This document shows, one piece after another, positions 1-11,300 of a stretch of DNA of 64,000 nucleotides. Every line of letters begins with the position of its first letter. Positions within the stretch are counted from its first letter, which is position 1. Source of the stretch: Phoebastria nigripes (Eukaryota; Chordata; Aves; Procellariiformes; Diomedeidae); assembly GCA_035582835.1 (NCBI GenBank), contig JAYKAV010000300.1:385675-449674 (forward strand). The letters run 5' to 3'. The translations under genes and the position numbers were made by a program. The notes under the pieces were generated by a model. The model was not told the DNA's origin and did no database searches. It worked only from the letters and a program-made list of their open reading frames with translations.

Positions 1-1383
1 GTGAGAATTTGGTTGGCAAATCTAAACTTAATTTGCCCTGGAACCTGAAGGCTTATTGCTACTATCTAGTACAGTCTTCCAGCTATGTAGCTTTTTCTGC
101 CATTCTGCTTCCCTGCTTCATTATAGCTGTTTTCAGGATTATGTCAAAGTAACCTAGTAAAACTTGTACACTCTGCTGAAGTATTACTTGCATGGTCTTA
201 GGCCAATGCTTTCTGTTGCACAAGTTAATTGGTGAGCTCATAATTGAAACTTTGCTTGTCAGTAACCCGGCGTCACAGGAAGAGCCTTATTTTAGGAGTG
301 GCAAATATTCAGACTAAATATTTCTGGACACTGCAAGGATTCGTATTGCTGAGCACAGTGAACAGTTAGTGGTGGAGCAGCTGCCTAACAAGGTGTCTGG
401 ACAGAGTATGACAGAACGTAAACTAAGAGTAGTTATCCACTCCTCATCCTGTGAAAGGCTGCTTATGCATGCATACTGCTGCTTTTTTTCCAACTGTTAG
501 TGTGAGGACGCTCTTGAACATCCGGTCTGGTGCTATGTCATTCCAGACTCCTCCCACTACTTAAATTTTAACTTCCTAACATCTCTTCTGTTTTACCTCT
601 GATCGAGCTGTCCTTGTACTTACAGGTTTGGCCCTCTCAGTGGTAGGTGTGCGCTTTTGGGGAGTTAGACTAATGAGCTCACGGGTTCTCTAGTCTCCAC
701 CCCATCAAGCTCCTGTTATTCTGGAATTAGTCAGTGGTCATGATACAGGAATTAAGTCCGCGACTTTAGCATGCAAGTCAACCAACGCTCTAAAGTTATT
801 AGCCATATTCCTTCACTACACATTTTCCCAAAATGTTTTCTACTGGTAGAATAGATCATGCAATGTTCCTAGACAGTATCAGAAGTCAAATCAGTGCTAC
901 ACGTAATAGCAGGTTCATTAATAACATTGCCACTTACATGTTTGACATGAGGAACACGAATTCAGAAACAGTCTTATTTGTACACAGCCTGGCAGCTATC
1001 TTGCTGAAAATGCTTGTTATCTGTAGCATGAAGTCCAGCAACTGACCAGTACCTCCAGGGCTGCTCAGGATCCCATGGCTTCAGTGGGAGTTCAAAATGC
1101 ATTTGTGAAAACTGAATTCTAGGTAAGTTTCTGTTCTAGATAGTATGAAGTTAAACTTAAAAGAAGGACTAAGGTAGCCTGGAACTACTTTAGTCTACAG
1201 TGCCTAACACTTTCAGCAAGATGGCTGCTGCTGGTGAGAATTTAATGTATCTGTGCTCTTCTTGCATCACACATCTAACCTGTCACTGGAAGGAAAAGGG
1301 CTGGATATAATATATTCTACCTGACTCCATGTGAAGTGAGCGTAGTAACAACAAGTGTTCTCATTCGTCTACTTTCCTTGTAG
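1..1383 (+). other. NASP intron sequence at the window edge
   Basis: No exon of known NASP is recognisable here. The long acidic exon used by the testis form in mammals, expected directly before the 1384 exon, is not present in this 1.4 kb: no open acidic frame exists. A possible 33-nt exon at 1201-1233 is described under findings. No repeat family was recognised. Confidence 0.6.
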
Positions 1384-4300
1384 AAACAGAAGAATCTGAA
1401 GAGGAAGATAAAGAAAATGATAAAGCTGAAGATGATAAGGAGAATGAATTGACAGTGGAAGACAAGGTGAGATTGCTGAGCGCTGATATCGGTGCTCATG
1501 GAAGAGTGCAGTATTTATCTAAATGTCATGTTAATGTCTTTATAAAAGCTCACTTGTATTTCATTTAGTCCTATGTAGGAAATTGAAAACCAATATTGCC
1601 TAAGGAAGGGGCAGCATTGTGCGTCGTACGCATTGTAGTATCTTGCTCAGCTCTGTCTGTAAACTTGGACAGTCTACCAGGCTGCATTACTCATCAGTAA
1701 ATGCAGGGGCAGGCAGGGAGAGTTGCTTTAGCTTGTCACTGAAGTTAGTTACTTGTAACAGTTTATTCTCTGCTTTTGTTGTCTCACTATGCGTGTTGAA
1801 TGCACCCAGTCCAATAAGCCATGATTAGGATGGAAATTTAGTGGGAAGTGTAGTGCTGCTTAAATCTGAGGCGTTTCCTTGATGTAGCAATCAAAACACC
1901 TGGAAAAATCTGAAGCCTATTGGAGTGTGGTGCTAAGCATGCTAGACAACTGTCTTGAATAGAATATCTGTCTCTGCCTCAGACTATTCTAATGAAGTTC
2001 AAGAGCTCATTTAAAAAAAAGGTGGAACATCAACTCCTTTATTTAGCTTTTGATTCATCTAAATAGCACCTTAAACAAAATCTTATTCTTAGGATAATGG
2101 TGCTTGGTGCCCCGTTATTTCTGGAAAAAAATTAAGGCTGTATCAACCAACAATGTAAGCTTATGTTCCACTTAAAACACCTTCACTGTTTGTTTTTTTT
2201 TTTTTTTTTTCCCCTTCCTTCTAGTGGTAAACTGTTTACCTCCTAAAGAAATCTATTCCTTGACAACACTGCTTAGAAACTTAGTGTTGTTTGATGTGAT
2301 ATGTAACCAAGTCACTTAATCTTTAATGCATTTCTAGTCTTTACAGGAAAGTGAGGAGGATGAAATTGGAAATCTTGAGCTAGCCTGGGACATGCTGGAG
2401 TTAGCAAAAGTCATCTACAAGAGGTAAAGGCTTAAGTCCTAATTTGGATATCTGCTAGAGAAATTCATGGGAAATTGGGGGATGGCATAAGCAATTAGTG
2501 AATGTGGCATATTCTGATCAGGATTTGAAAAATACCTTTTTTCTTGATTTAGACAAGAAACAAAAGAAGCTCAGCTCCATGCAGCTCAAGCTCATCTAAA
2601 GTTAGGAGAAGTTAGCATTGAATCTGGTAAGTAATACTAATTCTCCTGTACAGTTCCACTTTCTGTCCTTCTCTATTTCTTCCTCTAAAATGTCCTTCTT
2701 CTAAAATGAGCAGCGGTGAGTTAGGGCTGTTAAGATGAAAACAAAATACACTTTGTTTAATTATGATAGTACAGCCATGTGAGAAGCTTTAGAATCAATG
2801 GATGAACAAGTCAGTGCCCTAAACAGGATAGTCCATGCTTTCCAGAACAGTGAAAGAAAGCTTTAAGTAAAAAGTAATATGTTACCAGATCAAAACCAGC
2901 CTTGTGTTCTGCTTTATAGGCAAGGTTTGGTTAGCTTCAGAAACTGAGAAGGACTCTTTCCTTATTGAAGTAGTGAGTCATTGAGCTCAATGGGAGGTGT
3001 TGGTACCATGCCAGTTCAGAACATAAAGACTGCAAATAAAAAATGGTTGACTCTTAGACTTTCTAAAATACTAGGNTATGGTCAGGAAAGACTCTGATGT
3101 GTTATGCACGAGAAAAAAGGAGTGTGAAGCAAGACTCAGGTTTGTGCCTTCTAATGTGTCTTATCTGCCCTTCATTTAAAAACATGTGTTTTAATCTTGT
3201 TAAATCCAAGCAGGGTGTAATCTTCCACTATGGCAAGCATTGGAAATAATGTGACAGGTTTCTGGACAAGGGCTACAAAATGAGGGTTGTGTTTCATGTC
3301 ACTAGAATACATTGAATGGAGAGCTTGACTGGGAGGTAGCAGGGGACTGTTCTTAGCTCTAGATTCAAGTTGCACTCAATTCATGGTGGTAGGTAAAATA
3401 GCAGGATTTATGTGCCTGGTTTTGACTTGGCTGCTTAGTTTACTGTGTTGCTGTAAATGGACAAAGCGCTCTTGAGAGAACTAGAGGAACTGGACTCCAA
3501 ACAATCTTTTTCTGAGGTGGGGGGGGGCAGGGGACAGTGTTGGACTGTGAGTGGTGTCACTTGATAATCTGAAAGCAGCCTGTCACTGAACTCAACTGCT
3601 GTATTCAGCGGTGGTTCTGTTTTCAGACTACATAAAGTGTAATAAAATACAAGTAGCTGAATAAGGGGTTAGATCTTGCTTGTTTGGATATATGAGTGTG
3701 GTTTGTAAAGACCTTACGGCTTTCTCCTATAGAAAACTACACACAGGCTATAGAAGAGTTTCAGGCCTGCCTGGCCCTGCAGCAGAAGTACCTGGAGGCT
3801 CATGACCGCCTGCTAGCTGAGAGTCACTACCAGCTGGCGCTGGCGTACCACTACAACAGCCAGTTTGATGAGGCGGTTTTGCAGTTTGGTAAATCCGTAG
3901 AAGTCATTGACAAGAGAATGGGTAAGTGGATTTCTCAAACTGCCTAGTGAATATGAGAGCTTTCAGAAGTCAAAGCAGAGTTTAACTGCCCTAAAAGTAG
4001 TTAGATATGCGTATTACCTTGCTGTGCAAATGTTTGCAGGTCTGAAACTGGTAACAGGCTATACTGATAATCAGAATTGTTGAAACACTGTGTGTTAGCA
4101 GACACTTGCCTCTGTGGATATTGATAACTAGACAGCTACATTGTCTTGAGGTTTTTTGCCATGATAACTGTTTCATCCTAGCAATGCTTACTGAGCGAAT
4201 AAAGAAAACAGAAAGTGGGTCCCCTGAAGATGAGAAGGAGATTGAAGAACTGAAGGGACTGCTTCCTGAAATTAAAGAAAAGATAGAAGATTCAAAGGAG

Positions 4301-5967
4301 TCTCAAAAGAGTGCAAGAGTAGCTGAGCTGGCACTGAAAGCAACTCTGGTGAGTGTCCTGCTGTTTCCTTTTAACCAAACATTCTTCCAGTGAGACTTGA
4401 CGTAAACCAGTACTGGGGGGAGCTCAGACTTGATTGTACAGATTGGGGGCTGGTGGTTGCTCACAAATGATACGGGCTGTGATTGTGAGAAGGAAACTGA
4501 GGCAGCTGACATCTAAAGAGAGGACAGTTAGTAAATACACTGACATTAATTGTTCCAAACTAAACTGGAATTTGATAGGCTTCTATAGCAATTAAATGTG
4601 TCGGGGCTGGAAAGAATAGGTCAGCCAAATGTGAGAACGGAACGAGTGTTGCATCACTAGTGACTTTTCATCCGTCTGTCCTGTGTGTAAGTGTAGGAGC
4701 AGAATGTAGTGTTGAGACATGAAGGAGTTGAGTTTTCTGTCCCTTTTTAAACTAGTGTATACAGTTTTGTGTGAATAGATAGCCAGAACTTGTTCCACTG
4801 TTTTTCTTCTGCTTTTTCTTAAGGTTGGAACTACATCTGGCTTTGCGCAAAGTGAAGACAGTGGTTCTGTTTCCACAGTAAGTTAATTTCAGATGGATGT
4901 TGAGAATTCCTGTCTGCTCTAAGGACTACTCTTTGCTGTTACTCATGTGTCAATGTCTGTCTTGTAATAGATTCCAGTAAGAAAAGCAGCTGATGGTGCA
5001 TCTCCATGTGTTACAGACATCTCTCACCTAGTCAGGAAAAAGGTGAGCCCAGAAATGACTAGTTGAACAAACAGTTTGTTGAAGTACCACTGGCTTGCTC
5101 TGTATGATTGGATTTCTTGGCTTGAAGCTTTTTTCTTACCTTAGTTCTATAATGGAAAAAACACTCTAAAAGTAAAAACAGAAATAGTGCATGAAACTCC
5201 TTTCCACTGGGAGCCAATCAGTCTGGGAACCATCCAGCCTCCAGGAGACTAGTTCCTGATGGTTCAGCACCCCGCCTGACCCTCGGTTTAACTTCCGAGC
5301 TGAGTTGTGTGGTTCTGCAGGCGTTCTCTGAACAAGTGCCACCTCTGCAAGAAGAGCAGGGTGGCCTACAGATCTTAAGAAAAGGGCAAGCAACCAGGCT
5401 GAGTTGGGTTCCCTTCTTTCCAAGTGGAAATGGAGAATTGGACTTAATAAATAGCAAAGCCAGTCTAATGGTAGTGATGATAAACTGCCTCTCACTGAGA
5501 TAATAAAATGTACTGAGCACTAGGTTTCTTGAAAGGTACATGTTTTTTCTAGAACTGTTTGTAAATATAACTCAAATTATCTCCTATGGGATCTTGGTTT
5601 TTATTTTGTATGCTGCTGTGGCACAGCCTGGCCTGTGTTCCGTTAGCCTCTCAGTCCAGGTTTGCCTGGAGCAACTCTGACCTGCTTTACACAGGTGATC
5701 GTAAGTGTCATAGAAGCCCCAAATCTACTCCCTTAACTGTTACCTGGCTCAGCAGTCGCATGTTTCCTTGCCGAACTGTAACTAAGGATAATTCAGCACT
5801 ATAGATACTAGCACCTAAATAATGTCTTACTGGAAATCCTTTGTGGTTGAGACCTATATACCAAAGCTTCAGAGCTTTGGTTAAATCTTAACACTTTTAA
5901 GTATCTGTCTTGAACCTGGCAAGTAGAGGTTGAATAGATAATGTGCAGTGACATCTAGATGCTAACT

Positions 5968-6010
<43 letters not shown>

Positions 6011-6764
6011 AAAAAAAACATTTGAACTTTAATTTGTACATAGTGAAGACTAAACAATTTTGTCTTCAGAGGAAACCAGAGGAGGAGACTCAACAGGGAG
6101 ACAATGAAGCTAAGAAATCTAAACCAGAACCGGCTGTCAATGGTGGTGGTGGTGATGATGCTGCTCCCAGTGGCAATGAGGTTGCAGAAAAAATGGAAGA
6201 GGAGGTGGGCAGCTGAGTCAGGAGTCTGTGCCGTGCTTTTTCTCTTTTCCCCTCTCTTCAGGCATGGTTTTGTGCCTGGTAGATGTATGGCTTTTATTGC
6301 CTGCTGGTCTTCATAAAGCTTCCCAGCTGAGGTGGGGAATATCCCCCAGTTGGCAGGATGCATGTTGTACCATGGTGTCTGATGCTATGTGGGCTGAAAA
6401 GACGCCAGCTGTGGAGACTTGCAGCCTGCGGGGTGGGACAGAAACATGCTCTGGGTGTTTGAGTTGGGCTGAACTACCGCACAGGGCCTTTCCCCCAAAG
6501 TATTTTTTAACACTCCTGGGTTTTAATACTAATCACCTGGGCTACAATTGTTAATGTCAGTATTTTAGAATAGTGTTGGGCTCGGAAGACCAGCAAAGCC
6601 CATGTAGTCAGTGAAGTCTTCAAATTACAGACACCTTGAACTGCTGCATGAATTGGTGCTGTAAGGCAGTGTCTTGTTTTTTAAAAACAAAACCTTTTCT
6701 TTTCTTTTAGACAGAGAAAAGGCCACAAGCAGAATCAGGGGCTGCAGTTGAAAGCACAGTATGA
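1384..6764 (+). CDS. NASP: NASP histone chaperone, 3' portion (5' exons off window)
   Basis: NASP is a nuclear chaperone for H3-H4 and linker histone H1. Coding exons seen: 1384-1466, 2338-2423, 2553-2626, 3733-3921, 4182-4348, 4824-4877, 4971-5042, 6070-6204, 6711-6764 (stop TGA 6762-6764). All have AG/GT borders and matching phases. Together they give 303 codons, entered in phase 1. The protein runs from an acidic stretch ([13 protein letters not shown]) into the SHNi-TPR region ([18 protein letters not shown], then [19 protein letters not shown]). A TPR pair follows ([32 protein letters not shown]), then a charged helix ([17 protein letters not shown]) and [17 protein letters not shown], whose KKRK..KKSK cluster is the expected nuclear localisation signal, created across the 5042/6070 junction. 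The C-terminus is acidic. Similarity to mammalian NASP is strong and nearly continuous. The upstream histone-binding exons and the start codon lie before base 1. Confidence 0.97.
5972..6008. repeat. A37 homopolymer in last-but-one NASP intron
   Basis: Thirty-seven consecutive A bases, then CC and a further A-rich stretch, lie about 60 bases upstream of the 6070 NASP exon. I see no target-site duplication or retrocopy attached to it. Its length in the assembly is probably unreliable. Confidence 0.9.
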
Positions 6765-6858
6765 TAATTCTTTAACCTTGGACACTCCTCTCCTTACAAG
6801 GAAAATGGTTTTGTATATAGTGTATTTTTTCACTTTTTGGCAACTTTTGTATGACTTC

Positions 6859-6864
6859 AATAAA
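6859..6864 (+). terminator. NASP: NASP polyadenylation signal AATAAA
   Basis: A canonical AATAAA lies about 95 bases past the NASP stop codon, followed by a T/G-rich stretch (ttgtaagcaaatgttccttg). This gives a very short 3'UTR, with cleavage expected near 6880. Confidence 0.85.
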
Positions 6865-6880
6865 GATTGTAAGCAAATGT

Positions 6881-7480
6881 TCCTTGTCTTGACCCTCTTG
6901 CTGTTACAAGCTCCAGCCTTTGCTCCTCAGGGTGCAGGTCTTGATCCTGGCACACCACAGGCCTTGCTGTCCCTTTAGCCTCAGCCTGTCCACCCATGTC
7001 TGCCTAACGAGGCAGGAGGAGGGTGGGTGTGGGGGAGGCAGGGCTGGCTGCTGACTGAAGAGGAGCTGTGAATGAAATTTGCTGTGGTCTTGCCTATGGG
7101 ATTGGGCACAAGCCCTGTGGTCAGAGCGCTGGCTGCATTTGGTTCTTTCCAGGCTGAGCCTGGGGTAGGTTCCTGTGGTGCCTTGAGCAGCCAAACCATG
7201 CTGGGGAAGGCTGGTAAGAGCTTGTCTGGCCCCTGCACCCTTTGTAACAGCTGGGATACTGTCAGGGTGCAGCAGTGGTTCTGCTCAACCTCCACCCTTT
7301 ATCTATCTATGTTCATGCATGAGGAGCTTGTGGAGATGGAGGGGCTGTGGGAGCAGGGGGTGAGGGATGCTTATGTTGACAGGGCTAGCCCCTGAGCCAG
7401 CCTGAGTCCCTGCATGTGCCCAAGTGGGGCTGGGAGGCTGCTTTAGGATTAAAAAAAAAAAAAAAAAAGGACAAGAAGCA
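6881..7480. other. NASP/CCDC17 tail-to-tail spacer
   Basis: About 600 bases separate the NASP poly(A) site from the inferred CCDC17 poly(A) site. The spacer holds an A18 tract at 7451-7468 and no supported gene. Several open frames on both strands show no recognisable family. Confidence 0.6.
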
Positions 7481-7501
7481 AAGAGCAACAGGCTGAAGCC
7501 A

Positions 7502-7507
7502 TTTATT
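7502..7507 (-). terminator. CCDC17: CCDC17 polyadenylation signal (AATAAA on minus strand)
   Basis: TTTATT on the plus strand reads AATAAA in the direction of CCDC17. It would end a 3'UTR of about 590 bases starting at 8082. It is the only canonical signal I noticed on that strand in this interval. Confidence 0.6.
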
Positions 7508-8082
7508 AAACACCCTGCATGGCCTCCAAAACAGTGGAGGAAATCTTGCTGTGGGTTTTGTTGGTTCCTGGGGCTGAGCCATGAATGCTTCTTGTGAGGC
7601 TTCCCCTAGAAAGGGCTGGTGGGGGGAACGTAGGGAAAGGAAGAACAGTGATTGTGCCCTCCGCTGGTCCCCAAGCCCTCCCGGTGAACTGGATGAAACA
7701 GCTCTGTGTGTGGTCACTGTCCTGGGGTGAGGAGCAGCCTTAGGTGGAGGCTGAGCTATGGGGCTCGGTGGCTGCCAGCTTTGGGCTCTGCCTGGCATTG
7801 CCTGTCCCCTCCCTGCCTGCTCTTGCTGCTGCTGAAATGCCCAGAACCTCTCTGGTCCCAGGAGGGACCTCTGTATGCTTCCCCCTTGCCCCAGCACTCT
7901 GGGGCCCCAGTGGTAATTATACAGCTGGTCCCAAGCCCCCATACCTGCAGCTCTAACACATAAATTTTGCCATCCCTTCATCACACATACAGTTAATAAA
8001 GCCCTGATTTTCTGCTCCAGCTCGGCGAGGGGACACTGGGGGATGCCGGAGCAGTGCCACAGGGACGTGGCCCATTCCTGGC
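7508..8082 (-). other. CCDC17: Inferred CCDC17 3'UTR
   Basis: The sequence between the CCDC17 stop codon and the only nearby AATAAA on that strand. An open minus-strand frame spans 7385-8242 but encodes no recognisable domain, and it overlaps the last coding exon in another frame. I treat it as chance openness in GC-rich DNA. Confidence 0.5.
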
Positions 8083-10869
8083 TCACCTTCGGGGAGGTTT
8101 GTGCTGTGCCGGGGGCTCCTGCGTGGGAGGGGGGTCCTCTAGGGCCACAAAGGGGGCGAGGGGGAGGCCGGGGGGGACTCGGGGGCAGCTGGGGGCTGCA
8201 GGGCTGCCTGTCCCCAGCGCTGGCCCTGGGGACTCCTGGCAAAGGAGAAAAGTGGCGTTAACAGGAGGGGGGGGTCCCGGCCTTGTCCTGCCACAGGCAC
8301 TGGCAGGAGCTGCCCAGCCACCCCCCCGCCACACATGGCGTTGGGCATGCAGAGCAAATCATGCCTGTGGTTCGACACCCGGTGCGGGGGACCTCCTGCC
8401 CTGGTGGCCCCGGCTCCATGGGGCACCTGTGTCCCCAGCTGTGGCCAAGGCAGCAGTTCCTGAATCATCTCCCCAAGCCCATACCTCCACACTCATCGTC
8501 CCGTCTGGGTCAGCAGCCCGACCCCATCTCCCCTCGCCTCTGGAGACCTGGAAATAGCCCTAGGACAAGGTTCTTACCATGAAAGGCTCTGGTGTGGCCA
8601 GGGCTGGTGGGAGCGGGGGGGCCACGGGGGGCGGGAGGATGGTGGGGGGCAGCCATGGCCCCNTCTGCTCTGTGTGGCATCGCAGCATCCCCACCTCTGC
8701 CTGGAGCTGGGCCAGCTCCTCTGCGTGCCGTTGGGCCACCCATGACCCTGGGGGATGGGAACTCATCACCGTGGGGTTTACAGTCCCCCCCAGCAGCCCT
8801 TTCCCCTGGCATCCCACCGGGCTGGTGTGCAGGGTCACTGGGGATCCCACTCCTGCTGCTGCAGTGACTCTCCCTTCCCCGTTCCTCCCCAGTCTCTAAG
8901 GGAACGTTGTTCCGCCCCTCAGTGCTGTCACTGTGCAAGGCCCCCCGCAAGTGCAGAGACCCCACCCCGGGCTGTGCAGTTGCAGCTCCCCCCTTGCACA
9001 TATTTGCACGAGCCGTTGGCAGCCCAGGGGCTCTGACAGCTGCAACCCCAGAGGCAACCAGGGGCTGTGGGGTGCAGGTGGGGGCTGCCCCATTCCCTGG
9101 GACCCGTCACCTACCAGCGTCAGCTCTCCTCTCCCTCCTGACCTTCAGCGCCAGGAGCTCGTCTTCCAGCCGCCGGTTCTCCAGCTCCACAGCCAGCAGC
9201 TCCGCATCCAGGCCCCGTGCACCAGCGCCGGGGGGCTCTGCCGGCACAGCCAGGGGTGCCTCGGTTGTCTGCGGTGGAGACAGGGTCCCTGCTGGGGGAT
9301 GGGCCCGGGGCTGGGGTTGGGGCTTACCCATCCTCCTGCCACCGCACAGCCCCGGGGTTCCTTTCTCCAACACTGTGGCCTCCACCTGGAGGTGGAGGAG
9401 CTGGTCCAGGATGGCCAGGTCATGTCCTCCGGCACGCAGGTAGGACAGTCGCAGCGCCCTGCCACAGCCCCGGTGTCAGCCATTGCTGGGGCTCGGCAGG
9501 ACGCTCAGCTCAGATCTGCCATCACCCACAGACCCTCACCTGGCCTCGGCGGCGAGTGGCCCAGCTGGCCAGGTGGGTGGCAGGAGGGTGTCGAGGCTGA
9601 GGGTGGCCCTGGGGAGGAAACGGGCAAATGGGGGAGGTGAAGGGGCCAAGGGTCCCTTGATGGAGAGCACCCCGCTCCCTGGGCACCCCCCTGGAGGGGT
9701 GCAGAGCCTTGTTCCCCCCGGGCTGGGGCTCACCCTCCATGCGACAGCTGTCCGACATGATCCCGCAGCACCTCCGGGCCCCGGCTCAGCTCCAGTTCCT
9801 CAGGCTTAGGGTGGGGGGTTGCAGCTGCCCCAGCCCCCAGCGCCGCCAGCTGCTGGCACAGCCCTGCGGGATGGTGAGAGGCCATGGGGGCTCAGCATGG
9901 CCCCCACAGCCCCGCTCCCTGGGGGTTACTGCATCCCACAGGTGCCTCCCCATCACCCCAAAGCCCATGCCATCGCCTACCCTCTCTCTGCTGCTCCAGC
10001 TGCTGGGTCCTGGCCCGGATTTCAGCCACGTGGTGCTCGTGGGCCTCCAGCAGCTCCTGTGGCCGCTGCCTGTGCCCCCACGGTGGGGCTGGCCGCCGGC
10101 TGGGCTCTCCCTGCTGCACAGGGGGTTGCAATAGGCAGGAGGGGCTGGACCCCACCAGCCACAGGGCTTGGGGCATAGGGAGCCGTCGGGGTGCCGATGC
10201 CCGCCCCAGGGGTGTGGGGTTCGCCGTACCTCTGCCGTCAGCCTCCTGGAAGCGGGGTTGGCCGTGCGGAGCAGGGCCCGCTCGCGGGGGGTGAGCACGT
10301 CCCCCAGGGGAGCCCCCCGCGCTCGCCCCGGCCCCCGCTGTCCCCGCAGGGCCGGCGGGAGCCCAGGAAGCACGAGGAGACAGCGTGGACGCGGCTCAGT
10401 GCAGTCCCCGACCTCGCAAACAGGAAGAAAAGGGGGGGAAAATGCTTAACAATCTAAACTTTTCTGGCTTTGGCAAAAAAGCATCGAGGGCTGCCCGNGC
10501 GGTGCAGCGGGGGCGGGTGGAGGGTCCCTCTGGTTCAGGCTGGGCCGGATCCAGCTGCGGTGGCTGTGACGCCCCGGTTCCTCGCCCGCGGCGTGTCCCA
10601 GCCCAGCACCCATCCCTGTCCCCGTCCCTGCCGACTGCCCCAGCCCCACACACCCCACGCCAGACGCGGCTCCGCACTACCGAGGCGTCCTGCGGCCCCC
10701 CCGCCGCGCCCGCAGCCCCCTCCGCCGGCGGCGGGCTCCCGCCGGGCAGGCGGGCGGTGCCGGCCGCCGGGGTCCCGAGGCACAGCTTCTCCTCGTGCGC
10801 CCGCAGCANCGGCCGGGAGCTGAACGCCATGCGGCAGCGCGGGCAGGCGAAGCCCCCCGCGCCCGGCAT
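8083..10869 (-). CDS. CCDC17: CCDC17 coiled-coil domain protein (short form, 10 coding exons)
   Basis: Minus-strand exons: 10869-10681, 10412-10230, 10113-9981, 9863-9734, 9608-9540, 9458-9328, 9237-9115, 8747-8578, 8547-8485, 8235-8083. Phases agree throughout and give 447 aa plus TGA. Exon 1 encodes a zinc-finger-like Cys2-His-Cys motif (C9, C12, H25, C30 in FACPRCRMAF...RAHEEKLC), as in mammalian CCDC17. The middle is coiled coil: HHVAEIRARTQQLEQQRE, LRLSYLRAGGHDLAILDQL, VELENRRLEDELLALKV. Exon 8 has the near-invariant proline segment ILPPPVAPPLPP. The C2-like region that follows in mammals is not found: the model goes straight to a proline-rich tail (ALEDPPPTQEPPAQHKPP). Exons 3-8 are firm. 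The exon 2 acceptor (weak polypyrimidine tract ending gcgag) and exons 9-10 are less sure. The function is poorly known. Confidence 0.85.
8107..8278 (+). other. G-run cluster with quadruplex potential
   Basis: Runs of 4 to 7 G repeat at short spacing on the plus strand (for example agggggcgagggggaggccg and ggactcgggggcagctgggg), with further G runs at 8265-8273. The C-rich complement is the sense strand of the last CCDC17 exon and the intron before it. Quadruplex formation is a prediction from spacing only. Confidence 0.55.
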
Positions 10870-11300
10870 GCGGCACCCTGGAAAGCACAGGGGGGCGGGG
10901 GTCACCCGGGGGTGCCACCCCGCCGGGGGAGAGGGCTGGGACGCGCGCGCAGACCTGCTCGGTGGTGGCTGCGGTGTTTGAAGCCACCGTTGCCAGGCTG
11001 GGACGGGCGAGGCAGGGCGGCCGCACCCCTCACCCTGGCGGTTCCCACTGTTTACCACGGGCACTGGAAAGGGAGAAAAGACGTCCCTGGGGCACCCGAG
11101 CAATCCACAGAAAACACGGTTGGGGAGGCCCCACCAGCAGCAGCGCCCAGCGAGAGGCCGCCCCGTCCCCCCCAGCGCTCCCCCTCTCGCTGCCGGCCGC
11201 GGGGGTGCCCCGGGGGGGCCCCTTTTCCTCCCCGCAGCAGCTCACAACTGTGCACCGCAGCCTTTAAGCTCATGAGCAACCTCCGCACCGAGGTGAAACA
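10870..11300 (-). promoter_or_regulatory. CCDC17: CCDC17 5' region with upstream splice acceptor
   Basis: Only eight bases precede the CCDC17 ATG before a good splice acceptor (minus strand gtgctttccag, exon edge 10877), so the 5'UTR must start in an exon further upstream. A plausible donor for it is at 11034/11033 (GCCAGG|GTGAGG). The DNA is GC-rich and CpG-rich up to about 11250, consistent with a promoter. The start site itself cannot be placed. Confidence 0.45.

Noticed and set aside
5962..6363. Minus-strand frame ending in a poly-Phe run, opposite NASP
   Set aside because: Made by the A37 tract and the reverse complement of a real NASP exon.
7385..8242. 285-codon open frame on the minus strand
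   Set aside because: Overlaps the last CCDC17 exon in another frame and its 3'UTR, has no recognisable domain, and no good start or splice support.
10985..11005. RFX X-box-like half site (GTTGCC) upstream of CCDC17
   Set aside because: The second half site does not match, so a cilia-type X-box is not supported.
10396..11103. Long minus-strand frame through CCDC17 exon 1 and the next intron
   Set aside because: Only the zinc-finger part (10869-10681) is conserved. The rest is Pro/Arg-rich intron and upstream sequence, and a splice donor and acceptor remove it.
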